DNA from: Boudabousia tangfeifanii
Lineage (GTDB): Bacteria > Actinomycetota > Actinomycetes > Actinomycetales > Actinomycetaceae
Reading direction: 5' to 3'
Length of the DNA: 64,000 nt
Assembly (NCBI RefSeq): GCF_001856685.1
Contig: NZ_CP017812.1
Span: 1,984,001 to 2,048,000 of the forward strand
In this document: piece after piece, positions 8,330 through 16,086 of the stretch
Layout: each line of letters begins with the position of its first letter
Numbering within the stretch: position 1 is the first letter of the stretch
Program-made: the position numbers and the translations under genes
Notes under the pieces: model-generated
Told to the model about the DNA's origin: nothing
Databases searched by the model: none
What the model saw: the letters and a program-made list of their open reading frames with translations, nothing else

Positions 8330-8764
8330 TCAGTCGAGGTCGTCGGCTTTGATGACTTTTAGTTGCCCGTCTGGGGTGCGCCCGATGAAGGTGACAACGT
8401 TGAGTGGCGATTCGGGGATCTGCGGTGGGTTCTCACGTTGCGTAAGGGCGTCAACGGTGGTGGTTTGGTATTCCCAGTACTGGTCGATAACTTTTAGGAC
8501 CAACTGGTCGTCGAAGCCTTGCGGGGTGGTGGCTCCGGGGAGTTTTTCTCCGCCCTCGAAAACTAGCACGTACTCTTCGGGCAAGGGAACAACTTCGGCG
8601 AGGTGGTAATCAGTGGACGCCAACGCCTTTAGTTGGGCCACTTTCTGTTCGTCGTCACCTGCGAGGGCGTAGGCGCGGACGGCGGTGTGGGCAATCACCC
8701 CATGCGGCAAATCGACGAGGGCCCAGACATTGAAGCAATATTCGAGGTCGGTGTTTTCAGTCAT
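8330..8764 (-). CDS. Small hypothetical protein
   Basis: A 144-residue soluble, acidic protein I do not recognise (begins MTENTDLEYCFNVWALVDLP). It has no signal peptide, membrane segment or cysteine cluster. ATG 8764 is chosen because AGGAG lies 8 nt upstream. The first codons overlap the end of the upstream coiled-coil gene by 8 nt, so the two form an operon and are probably co-translated. The tail contains the pattern VVTFIGRTPDGQLKVI. Function unknown. Confidence 0.72.
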   Translation of the reverse strand: MTENTDLEYCFNVWALVDLPHGVIAHTAVRAYALAGDDEQKVAQLKALASTDYHLAEVVPLPEEYVLVFEGGEKLPGATTPQGFDDQLVLKVIDQYWEYQTTTVDALTQRENPPQIPESPLNVVTFIGRTPDGQLKVIKADDLD

Positions 8765-10046
8765 TCTTATTCTCCTGGTTGGCACCTAGTTCTTTAAACC
8801 ATTGGGCAAGTTTGCTTGCACTATTTTTGGTTAGGTCGACGCTTGCTTTGGTCGCATTGGTGCTGGCTTTTTGTAGGTATTTCCAGCTATCTCCGGCGAT
8901 CGTTTTAGTACCAGTCGCGGCCCGCACACCAAGCTGGGCGGCATCATTTGCGGTGGCAGAAATGACTTCACTGGCTGCTTGGAACCAGCCAGGTGCATCC
9001 TTTATTTCTGCTTGGTTTAGTTCTAGTTCCACATGGTGGGCAAAAGTGTTAACCATCGAGGTACTTGCTGCCAAAGCGGGAAGGGTACGCCCGACAGCTT
9101 TTGGGTGCAACAGTTTTTGGGTGGATGTAACTCTGGCTGCGGCAGCAAGGCGCCCATTGAGAGAGTTCAGCACTTCTTCAATCTCAGTTAGGCGAAGTCG
9201 TCTAGCTACTTCCATGGCGCTTTGGTAGTCCGCTAGTTCTTTCGGATTTTCACCCATGGCTCGTTGGATTTCGAGCACGGAGATGCGATCATGCAAGACT
9301 AAAGATTGTGCCACGACTGCGAGCCAAACATTTATTTCTTTTTGTAGTTTTTCTGCAGCGTTGGCTTGTGCCCCCGCATTTTTCGCGGTTTCAAGTTTAC
9401 GGGTTAAACCATCAAGTTTAACTAGAGCGTATGCTCTAGCCGTGGCAAGATTTTGTGGGGCTTGGCTTAGTTTTGACCAGGTGGTTTCACTTAGTTGTCC
9501 GGTTTGAAAGGCGATCGCTTCGGTTTCTTTGATGGTTTGGGCCACTCCAAGCAGGTTCGAGACAGCTTGGTCCTTTTGATCTTGTAGCAGGTCCTCAAGT
9601 TTACTATCCATTTGTTTGAGGTAGTCGCTGATCTCTTTGATCGCCTGTTCGCGGGCGATTTGTGCCATCACTCCCCCGACTCCTGTCAGTAAGGATGGTG
9701 AGGCCACTCCGCGTTTTAACCGGTCTAGTTTTGAGACTTTTTGACTGGCATCAGCCATGCTTCCCACTTTTTGTGTCCGCCCAAGCTTTTTGACCAGTTC
9801 AGTAGATTCCTTGGTTTTCTTGACCCATCGTCCAGAAAGTTCGGCGGTTTTCCCAGCTAGTTGGGAAACTTTGGCAACTTTTCCTGCCGAATTGTTTGGT
9901 TTCAGGTGAAATTCTCGTGAGTCGATACCTTCGCGATTAAGCCAGGTTTCCAACTGAGTTGGTTCACCCAGTAGCACAACCCCGTGTTCGTCCTCGAACA
10001 TTTGCAGTTCTTTGGAGTCGTTATTGGGGAAAAGCTCGTCAGTCAT
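8757..10046 (-). CDS. Hypothetical coiled-coil protein
   Basis: A 429-residue protein that I do not recognise. It is almost entirely helical and rich in Ala, Lys, Gln and Thr with long heptad-like runs (about residues 60-330) and no signal peptide, so it is probably a cytoplasmic coiled-coil protein. Residues around 105-125 (SPSLLTGVGGVMAQIA) are a weakly hydrophobic segment that could touch a membrane. The start ATG 10046 has AAGGT at suitable distance. It is the first gene of a two-gene operon with the 144-residue protein. A toxin-like or phage-like role was considered, but no supporting motif was found. Confidence 0.72.
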   Translation of the reverse strand: MTDELFPNNDSKELQMFEDEHGVVLLGEPTQLETWLNREGIDSREFHLKPNNSAGKVAKVSQLAGKTAELSGRWVKKTKESTELVKKLGRTQKVGSMADASQKVSKLDRLKRGVASPSLLTGVGGVMAQIAREQAIKEISDYLKQMDSKLEDLLQDQKDQAVSNLLGVAQTIKETEAIAFQTGQLSETTWSKLSQAPQNLATARAYALVKLDGLTRKLETAKNAGAQANAAEKLQKEINVWLAVVAQSLVLHDRISVLEIQRAMGENPKELADYQSAMEVARRLRLTEIEEVLNSLNGRLAAAARVTSTQKLLHPKAVGRTLPALAASTSMVNTFAHHVELELNQAEIKDAPGWFQAASEVISATANDAAQLGVRAATGTKTIAGDSWKYLQKASTNATKASVDLTKNSASKLAQWFKELGANQENKND

Positions 10047-10173
10047 TAGCTACCTTCTTTCTGGCTTCCGCCTCTTCCTCACATTTTACTGCTTTGCTCC
10101 TGGATGTAGGCGGCCTGACGCCATCAGCTAATTTGGCTGGCAGAACAGATTGCACAAGATTTTCGGGTTTCTG

Positions 10174-11316
10174 TTAGTTTGCTTCCCGAGGGCGGGGATT
10201 GTGCTGGCCGAAGCGCTGGTCTCCCCATGCTCTTAATCGACGTTCGAAGGGTTTTTCGATCACATAATGTAGTGCGGTAGTTAGGAGCAGTGCGAGGGCG
10301 AAGATTTCAACTAGCACCAACATTGAGGTGGCAGTGTCTCGGGTTCGCCCGTAGAACTCGATCCAGGCGTATATGACTGTGGCATGCACTAGGTAGAAGC
10401 AGTACGACCATTCCCCTAGTTTGACTAGGCTGGGGTGGCGCATGAGGTTTCGTTTTCCGCTGATGTCGACCATGGCACCAAGCATGATTACGATCATGAA
10501 AACGATTGAGAACCAGACTAGTGAGGTTTGAGAAACTAGCTGTACAAACATGTTTGTGCCGTCAGTATTTTTTGTTTGCAGGTAAACGGTGATGGCGATC
10601 AGAAGCAAAAGGTAGCCCCACCACATGCTCACTTTTGGTTTGTGTTGCATTTGTTTCACATACTGGGCTGCCACTACTCCGTAAAGGAATTCGGGTAGGC
10701 GGCTAATCGCGATAGGTGGCTGCCAAAAGAGTGGGAGGACAAAGAGAAAGACTATTTGAAGTGCCATCACTGATGCTATTGCCCCGAAAAATACAGTTGC
10801 AGGCATGGCAGGAGTTTGCTTTGCAGGTTTTTCCGTCTCACTGACCACCTTTTGTTTGCCAGTTTTTAAGGCTGGGAAAAGAGCGTAGAAAACGGCTTCG
10901 CAGCTTAGAGTCCAGGCTGCTGGGTTGCCCCCGAAAAGGACTGAGGGCAGCTGCCAGAACCCTTGGATTAGTAGCAAACTGGTGACAAGCATCAGTGAAT
11001 CTGGGGTTTTCTGCCACCACATGTGTGGGTCTGGGTTAAACCGGTAGAAAATGGGCAGTGCAATTAGCAGCGCAACGAAATGGGATGGATAGATACGGGC
11101 AAAGCGTCTTAAATAAAACTGTTTGGCACCGACTTGTGGTTTGCTGGACCAAGTTAAAACAAAGCCGGAAAGTACGAAGAAGAACGCGACCCCGAAGTTC
11201 CCCACGGTGTAGAAGGTCCCGTAGGGTAGCTTGACTGCCCGGGTTGAATAAATGTGGTAAAGGAATACTCCGAAGGCGGCCCACCACCGTAAACCTGTGA
11301 GGGAATCTAGGCGCAT
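10174..11316 (-). CDS. Acyltransferase 3 family membrane protein (OafA/YrhL type)
   Basis: Integral membrane enzyme that transfers an acyl group to a surface or secreted sugar or similar acceptor; the acceptor is unknown. The 380-residue protein has about ten hydrophobic segments. The N-terminal motif RLDSLTGLRWWAAFGVFLYH contains the conserved Arg and catalytic His of the family, and FFFVLSGFVLTW and the RRFARIYP motif follow, as in other AT3 enzymes. No SGNH domain is fused. The start is ATG 11316 with CGGAG upstream. It is divergent from the queuosine-precursor transporter, with about 100 nt between starts. Confidence 0.9.
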   Translation of the reverse strand: MRLDSLTGLRWWAAFGVFLYHIYSTRAVKLPYGTFYTVGNFGVAFFFVLSGFVLTWSSKPQVGAKQFYLRRFARIYPSHFVALLIALPIFYRFNPDPHMWWQKTPDSLMLVTSLLLIQGFWQLPSVLFGGNPAAWTLSCEAVFYALFPALKTGKQKVVSETEKPAKQTPAMPATVFFGAIASVMALQIVFLFVLPLFWQPPIAISRLPEFLYGVVAAQYVKQMQHKPKVSMWWGYLLLLIAITVYLQTKNTDGTNMFVQLVSQTSLVWFSIVFMIVIMLGAMVDISGKRNLMRHPSLVKLGEWSYCFYLVHATVIYAWIEFYGRTRDTATSMLVLVEIFALALLLTTALHYVIEKPFERRLRAWGDQRFGQHNPRPREAN

Positions 11317-11407
11317 TCAATCTCCGTCTCTCATTCAAAGTGCAATCACAACAGGCTAAATCTACCACCTTCGTGCTAGTGCATTATGCTTTTATGATTT
11401 CTGGCTT

Positions 11408-11413
11408 TAGAAT
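11408..11413 (+). promoter_or_regulatory. -10 box of a probable leaderless promoter for the VUT transporter
   Basis: TAGAAT (5 of 6 match) is followed by 7 nt and GTG 11421. It decides the start: ATG 11394 in the same frame has neither a ribosome binding site nor a suitable -10 box. Confidence 0.5.
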
Positions 11414-11420
11414 ACTCACC

Positions 11421-12098
11421 GTGAAAAAACCAGCTTATGCCTCGACCGGGTCGCGCTTTTACCCGGTGATTTTGACTGTAATGACTGTTGTCGTGATTTT
11501 GTCCAATATTGGCGCTTCGAAGGGTGTCCAGATTGGTCCGCTGATCACTGATGGCGGTTTCTTCTTGTTCCCTCTTGCTTACATTTGTGGCGATATCACC
11601 ACCGAAATTTATGGTTTCGCGGCGGCTCGCAAAGCCATCATCGTTGGTTTCGTCATGTCGTTTTTGACGGTAATCGTTTTCCAGGTGATCATCTGGTTGC
11701 CTGGTTTCACGGACGATTGGTCGGTGCAGCATAATGCGGCCATGACCGAGACGCTTGGCCCGGTCTGGCAGATTGTGGTCGCTGGGCTGCTCGGCTTCTT
11801 GGGCGGTCAGATGACGAACTCGTTCATCATGGTTCGCGGCAAGGCCCGCAACTACGAGAACCGTTTGATTTCGCGTCTCATGTCCTCTACCGGTGTGGGC
11901 GAGATTGTTGATACGGTGATTTTCTGTTCCATTGCCGCAACCGTCATTGGGATTACTTCTTTCACCGATTTCTTGAACTACACCATTGTGGGTGCCGGTT
12001 GGAAGATCGCCGCCCAGTATGCGGTCATCCCGATCACCACCCGCGTCATCAAGGCGATTAAGAAGCGCGAGCCTTCCTACCAGCTGGCTAAGTTTTAG
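11421..12098 (+). CDS. Queuosine precursor transporter (VUT/YhhQ family)
   Basis: Membrane importer of a 7-deazaguanine such as queuine or preQ0/preQ1, used to modify tRNA position 34. The 225-residue protein has about six membrane helices and the family-typical stretches LSNIGASKGV, FPLAYICGDITTEIYGF and the C-terminal AAQYAVIPITTRVIKAIKKRE. The GTG at 11421 is chosen because TAGAAT lies 7 nt upstream; the alternative ATG 11394 would add nine residues. The tgt gene, which inserts the base into tRNA, starts about 3.2 kb downstream on the other strand. No queuosine biosynthesis gene is in the window, so a salvage route is inferred. Confidence 0.88.
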   Translation: MKKPAYASTGSRFYPVILTVMTVVVILSNIGASKGVQIGPLITDGGFFLFPLAYICGDITTEIYGFAAARKAIIVGFVMSFLTVIVFQVIIWLPGFTDDWSVQHNAAMTETLGPVWQIVVAGLLGFLGGQMTNSFIMVRGKARNYENRLISRLMSSTGVGEIVDTVIFCSIAATVIGITSFTDFLNYTIVGAGWKIAAQYAVIPITTRVIKAIKKREPSYQLAKF

Positions 12099-12667
12099 TT
12101 AACGCCGCAAAACTTGTTCATTTGAACGAGCGATTTTATAAATCTCGACATTATTTTAGGACAATATTTTTTCCCATCTATAGGGAAAGCCTTGAAGGTC
12201 AACAGGGCTAATTTACATTACTAGTACCTACGTAATTAGATAAAAGAAAAGCGACAATTTGGCTGAGTATTGGGAAGAAACGACAAAGTTTAGCGTAACT
12301 ACGGGCCACCGAAACTAGCCGAAATGAAAAACTTCTCTGCCAACTGGAAAAACGATAGTCTGCCACCGCCAAGTGTAGCGACATTCAGGACAACGGTAAT
12401 AACTCACCTACACAAACAACTGGGTAGGTCACCATACTAAAGCCACATAATTTACCACTATACTCACACAAAAATCCCTCTTCTCCAGTGCCTAATCTAA
12501 GAAAAGTCCATAAAACAAACAAATGTAAACATATCCCAGATTTTACCTACAGTATTTTGCAATAATTTTATTAAAACTTATTTTTAATCTTTTTACCACC
12601 AAAATTAATTGACAATAAATAAAAATTACAATATCTTTATTTTTAGGTCGAAAGAAAGGAGTAAATC
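12099..12667. other. A+T-rich intergenic region
   Basis: About 570 nt without a convincing gene, clearly richer in A+T than the flanks, especially 12460-12650. Near the left end GTTCA and TGAAC form a small inverted repeat (about 12115-12126). A 38-codon frame at 12324 lacks a ribosome binding site. The right end carries the promoter of the exported protein. Together with the next two genes this looks like an acquired block. Confidence 0.6.
12609..12637 (+). promoter_or_regulatory. Promoter of the exported-protein gene
   Basis: TTGACA (12609-12614), a 17-nt spacer and TATCTT (12632-12637) make a good sigma-70-type promoter, with about 24 nt to the start codon's upstream AAGGAG region. Confidence 0.6.
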
Positions 12668-13174
12668 ATGCGGAAAAAAGTTTTCCAAGCTTTCGCCTCA
12701 ACGATGATAATAGCTAGTTTAATCACACCAATAACAGCTAACGCTTCTGATACGGATGACACTAAACCTAAAATTGACTGGTCGAAAGTATACATTCCTG
12801 ATCCAACGATCAAAACGGGTACTGTAATAGACGGAAACGGTAAACTCCTGCAGAAGGATAAAAACCGTTCTGCTTCTTGGTGGGGAAACGAAACTTGTTA
12901 TGCACCAGCAGGTATTGAAACAACCTGCACCAGTAGCTATTCAGTATTTGGTAGCCGAGGACTTAAAGTAGGCTATGCGTGGTCTGTCTCAATGATGACT
13001 TTTACTTCAGTTATAGTTCGCGCTAAAGGGTACGAAAACCACAGAGAAAAGTGGTTTAGTGCTGGCGCAGGAGAAGACGGTAAAGTTGATGTACCTTGGG
13101 GTGAAGTCGCAGCTAGAAAGCAGATTAAAGTGAAATCGGCTGGAGCACCTGCTGGTGCAACTGTTTACTGGTAG
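12668..13174 (+). CDS. Exported small protein of unknown function
   Basis: A 168-residue protein with a clear Sec signal peptide: basic MRKK, a hydrophobic core and ANA cleavage at about residue 26. The mature part, about 140 residues, has two cysteines (GNETCYAPAGIETTC) that could form a disulfide, aromatic-rich segments and a C-terminus ending in YW. AAAGGAG stands 8 nt before the ATG. It belongs to no family I recognise; the length and C-terminal pattern recall small secreted bacteriocins, but the resemblance is too weak to name it. It is followed by a lipoprotein gene 25 nt downstream. A+T-rich codon use suggests transfer. Confidence 0.75.
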   Translation: MRKKVFQAFASTMIIASLITPITANASDTDDTKPKIDWSKVYIPDPTIKTGTVIDGNGKLLQKDKNRSASWWGNETCYAPAGIETTCTSSYSVFGSRGLKVGYAWSVSMMTFTSVIVRAKGYENHREKWFSAGAGEDGKVDVPWGEVAARKQIKVKSAGAPAGATVYW

Positions 13175-13199
13175 ACGTTGGGTTGTTAAGGAGCTTTAC

Positions 13200-13904
13200 A
13201 TGAAAATCTCAAGAACCTTATTAGCGGTATCCGCATTTGCGCTACTCGCTTCTGCTTGTGGGGCGTGCTCATCCACTCCTACAAAACAGACCTTGGAGAA
13301 ATTAACTGAAGATGAACAATCTCAGCTAGTAAAGCTCCTTAACAAGACTTCCTGTTCACCTGTATTGGCCCTTACCGCTGAACTATCTGTCCCTTATCCT
13401 ATTTCAGGAAAGGAATGCCATGGTGCAGATAATGCACCTGTTTTTAGCTACCGTGTATCCCAGGAAACGAAAGCCATTCCGATCGCGTTACAGCTTTGGA
13501 ACGCCTTGGCTAATGACGACTACTGGATTGGGGGTAATGAACATTCATATTTTCTACTCAAGGAAAATATTTTTAACGAGTTACCTGCCGGAGCTTACAA
13601 GGACAAGTTTAAGAAATTCACTCAAGATTTTGTGCCTGATATTAAGGACGAGGGCGTAGTTGAGTGCGCCAGGTTTGTTGAATCTAATGTTCGTTCTTGG
13701 GTTAGCGATACCAACTACGATCCAGAAATGACTACTGCTGAGTTTAAGCGTCTCTTGGAGCAAAATTACAAAGACCTACGAGAGCGCTATCCTATCGACG
13801 GGAAAAAGGATAGTTTCGAGATTGAACTCTGGAATCGTTCTGAGCCGTTAAATCAGCTTTGTCTTTTGCATGGCACTATCTTTGTTGAAGGTCAGGTCAG
13901 CTAG
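13200..13904 (+). CDS. Predicted lipoprotein paired with the exported protein
   Basis: A 234-residue lipoprotein candidate: a basic start, a hydrophobic core and LLASAC with Cys at residue 20, a slightly atypical lipobox. Five further cysteines (near CSPVLAL, KECHGA, VVECARF and NQLCLL, plus one in the linker) could stabilise an extracellular domain. ATG 13200 has AAGGAG 7 nt upstream; the longer frame from 13155 has none. It lies 25 nt after the exported-protein gene and shares its base composition, so they are one operon. The stop overlaps the convergent tgt stop by 4 nt. An immunity or receptor role for the exported partner is only a guess. Confidence 0.75.
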   Translation: MKISRTLLAVSAFALLASACGACSSTPTKQTLEKLTEDEQSQLVKLLNKTSCSPVLALTAELSVPYPISGKECHGADNAPVFSYRVSQETKAIPIALQLWNALANDDYWIGGNEHSYFLLKENIFNELPAGAYKDKFKKFTQDFVPDIKDEGVVECARFVESNVRSWVSDTNYDPEMTTAEFKRLLEQNYKDLRERYPIDGKKDSFEIELWNRSEPLNQLCLLHGTIFVEGQVS

Positions 13905-15340
13905 AACTTTACGCGACCACCATTGGCGTAGTAGCGGCCAAGGAATTCGTCACGGTAGGTTTCGAATTCGCCGGCGAGCATGGCCTTGCGGATGTTTTCT
14001 ACTAGTTGCACTGTCCAGTACTCGTTGTGGATGGTAGCCAGGGTGGAGAACAGCATTTCTTTAGCCTTGAACAGGTGGTGTAGGTAGGCACGCGAGTAAT
14101 GCTGGCAGGTGTAGCATTCGCAGCCTTCTTCCAAGGGCCCGAAGTCGTCCTTGCAGGCGGCTCGGCTGACGTTGTAGCGTCCGTCGGCAGTGTAGATGGC
14201 GGCGTTGCGGGCAACTCGGGACGGGTTCACACAGTCAAAGGTATCGGCGCCCATCTCGCAGGCCGCAAAGAGGTCGTCTGGTTCAGAAATGCCCAGCAGG
14301 TGGCGGGGCTTGTTGGCAGGCAGTTCTTCCGCGCACCAGCCGACAATGGTTCCCAAGTTTTCTTTTTCGATGGCACCACCGAGGCCAAAACCATCAAATT
14401 CTTGCCCGTCAATGCACATGGCCGAAAGGTCTTGGCAGGCTTTGCGGCGCAGGTCCTCATACTGGGCGCCTTGAATGACCCCGAAGAGCGCCTGGTAGGG
14501 GCGGTGTTCGCGTTCGATCGAGAGGCGACGGTGTTCACGCAAGCAACGTTGCGCCCACAAGCGGGTGCGTTCTAGCGAGGATTCCTGGTAAGCGCGAGTG
14601 TGTGCCAAAGTGGTGAGCTCGTCGAAAGCAAACATGATGTCGGCACCAAGCTGGTGCTGGATTTGCAAGGAAATCTCGGGGGTGAAGCGGTGTTTGGAAC
14701 CGTCGAGGTGACTGGTGAACCACACACCGTCGTCGTCCACGTGGGCACGGCGAGTGGTGCCTTCGGCTAAGACGTCGTCGGTTTGTTTGCCGGCCATGTC
14801 CATGGCTAGCACTTTTTTGAAGCCAGATCCGAGGCTCATTACCTGGAAGCCGCCCGAGTCGGTGAAGGTGGGGCCGGACCAGTTCATGAACTGCCCGAGG
14901 CCGCCCGCCTGGTCAAGAATCTGCGGGCCGGGCTGTAAGTACAGGTGGAAGGCGTTCGCCAAGGTGGCCTGCGCCCCTAGGTCTTTAATGTTGTCTGGCA
15001 GCACGGCTTTGACGGTGGCTTTGGTGCCCACCACGATGAACGCGGGGGTGTGAATGTCGCCGTGAGGAGTGTGGATAATGCCGGTGCGTCCCTTGCCGTT
15101 AGGCAAAGTGCTGGTCACTTCAAAGCTGAAAGTTTCTTGGGCGGGCAGCGGGTCTGGGTCGCTTTGTGGGAGCGGCTGTGGGGCCGGTTTCGCAGCCTGA
15201 GCGGCCTTGCGCTTACGCTTACTGCTACCGGTCTTGTTACGCCCCGACTTTTTTGCTGCAGGCTGGGCTTGTGCCTGAGATTCCAGGTGGGTTTCCGTTT
15301 CGAGGGCGTCGGTGTTCGCCGACTGCTCTGCTGTACTCAT
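13901..15340 (-). CDS. tgt: tRNA-guanine transglycosylase (bacterial Tgt)
   Basis: Exchanges guanine-34 of tRNAs with GUN anticodons for preQ1 or, in salvaging bacteria, possibly queuine. The 479-residue protein has the catalytic region FTDSGGFQVMSLG (Asp of the DSGGFQ motif), GLGGA for base recognition and the zinc site CECYTC followed by HH near the C-terminus. An N-terminal extension of about 70 residues, rich in Ala, Lys, Pro and Gln, precedes the usual fold and could bind RNA. The start is ATG 15340 with GAAGGAAG upstream. It stands alone, convergent with the lipoprotein gene. The VUT transporter at 11421 is the likely supplier of its substrate. Confidence 0.95.
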   Translation of the reverse strand: MSTAEQSANTDALETETHLESQAQAQPAAKKSGRNKTGSSKRKRKAAQAAKPAPQPLPQSDPDPLPAQETFSFEVTSTLPNGKGRTGIIHTPHGDIHTPAFIVVGTKATVKAVLPDNIKDLGAQATLANAFHLYLQPGPQILDQAGGLGQFMNWSGPTFTDSGGFQVMSLGSGFKKVLAMDMAGKQTDDVLAEGTTRRAHVDDDGVWFTSHLDGSKHRFTPEISLQIQHQLGADIMFAFDELTTLAHTRAYQESSLERTRLWAQRCLREHRRLSIEREHRPYQALFGVIQGAQYEDLRRKACQDLSAMCIDGQEFDGFGLGGAIEKENLGTIVGWCAEELPANKPRHLLGISEPDDLFAACEMGADTFDCVNPSRVARNAAIYTADGRYNVSRAACKDDFGPLEEGCECYTCQHYSRAYLHHLFKAKEMLFSTLATIHNEYWTVQLVENIRKAMLAGEFETYRDEFLGRYYANGGRVKF

Positions 15341-15397
15341 TCCGCTTCCTTCGTGTGCCGAGTGGGTTTAACTAACCACTAAGTATAGACGTGCCCG

Positions 15398-15826
15398 CTA
15401 CGGCTTTGCGGTGATTGCCCCGAAAACCTCGTCGAGTAGTTTGGCCGCGCTCTTTTTAAGGGCTTTAACCTGTTTGGTTTGTTGCCGCCCGGTGGCCACT
15501 TTGGCGAGCGGTACCGCCAGGCGTAGCTTTTCCAGTTGGGTTCGCCAACCATCCACCTGGTTCGGGTCGAAAGCTTTAGGTGCGGGCCCACCGAGGGTGT
15601 TTTCGACCTCGTCCAGCAATTTTTCTACCGCAACAATGCGACGGTCGCGGCCACGAGCGAAACTTTCGGAAAGTTTTTTGGGAGCGTTGACGACTCGGTC
15701 ATTGGCGTTCACGAAATTCCACACGTTGGAGAGTTTTTCCGGGTCCGTGGCCACATTGATTGCCATTTGTGCGGCTGCGGTCTTTCCCAGTTTTCGCATG
15801 GCACCCGAACTTTTCTTCGTCGACAT
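15398..15826 (-). CDS. Small basic hypothetical protein
   Basis: A 142-residue, strongly basic, mostly helical protein without signal peptide, membrane segment or known motif. ATG 15826 is chosen over an upstream in-frame ATG at 16036 because GGGGGAG lies close before it and the extra 70 residues would be read through intergenic hairpins. The sequence begins MSTKKSSGAMRKLGK and contains a long amphipathic stretch VAVEKLLDEVENTL. It may bind nucleic acid, but this is only inferred from charge. It is 57 nt upstream of tgt and might be cotranscribed. Confidence 0.65.
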   Translation of the reverse strand: MSTKKSSGAMRKLGKTAAAQMAINVATDPEKLSNVWNFVNANDRVVNAPKKLSESFARGRDRRIVAVEKLLDEVENTLGGPAPKAFDPNQVDGWRTQLEKLRLAVPLAKVATGRQQTKQVKALKKSAAKLLDEVFGAITAKP

Positions 15827-15910
15827 TGTGCTCCCCCTTTGTTTTCGTAGCCTCCCGTAATGGGTTGGCAGGCTATCATCGGTGGACTTTGATTTTACCA
15901 CCCCCACTTT

Positions 15911-15981
15911 TTTGCTGGCCGAGGACGATGCGCTAAAAGGGCGTCTTAGGTACCGTTCGTTGCCTTTGCTGGCCGAGGACG
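15911..15981. repeat. 17-bp direct repeat containing CGAGGACG
   Basis: TTTGCTGGCCGAGGACG occurs at 15911-15927 and again at 15965-15981, 54 bp apart, in noncoding DNA. Confidence 0.75.
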
Positions 15982-15982
15982 C

Positions 15983-16020
15983 TTGTGGGGGTGGGGATCT
16001 GACGATCCCCACCCCCACAA
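15983..16020. terminator. Strong G/C hairpin downstream of the GH16-like gene
   Basis: TTGTGGGGGTGGGGATC (15983-15999) and its exact complement (16004-16020) enclose a TGAC loop. A 17-bp perfect stem 67 nt past the stop of the SLH gene at 16087. No T run follows on either strand, so termination is likely but not certain. Confidence 0.6.
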
Positions 16021-16086
16021 GGTTAGGTTTTCTCAACTCCTGCTAGGAGTTTATCCCCAGCTGGGTTTGAGGTTTTGTTTGTCGCT

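Noticed and set aside
12324..12440. 38-codon frame in the A+T-rich island
   Set aside because: No ribosome binding site, no hydrophobic or conserved pattern, and length within chance.
12668..13174. Exported protein as a lactococcin 972-type bacteriocin
   Set aside because: Length, signal peptide and C-terminus are vaguely similar, but the family's conserved residues cannot be aligned and no multi-helix immunity protein or ABC exporter follows.
15826..16036. N-terminal extension of the small basic protein to ATG 16036
   Set aside because: It would run through noncoding hairpin and direct-repeat DNA and lacks a ribosome binding site, while ATG 15826 has one.
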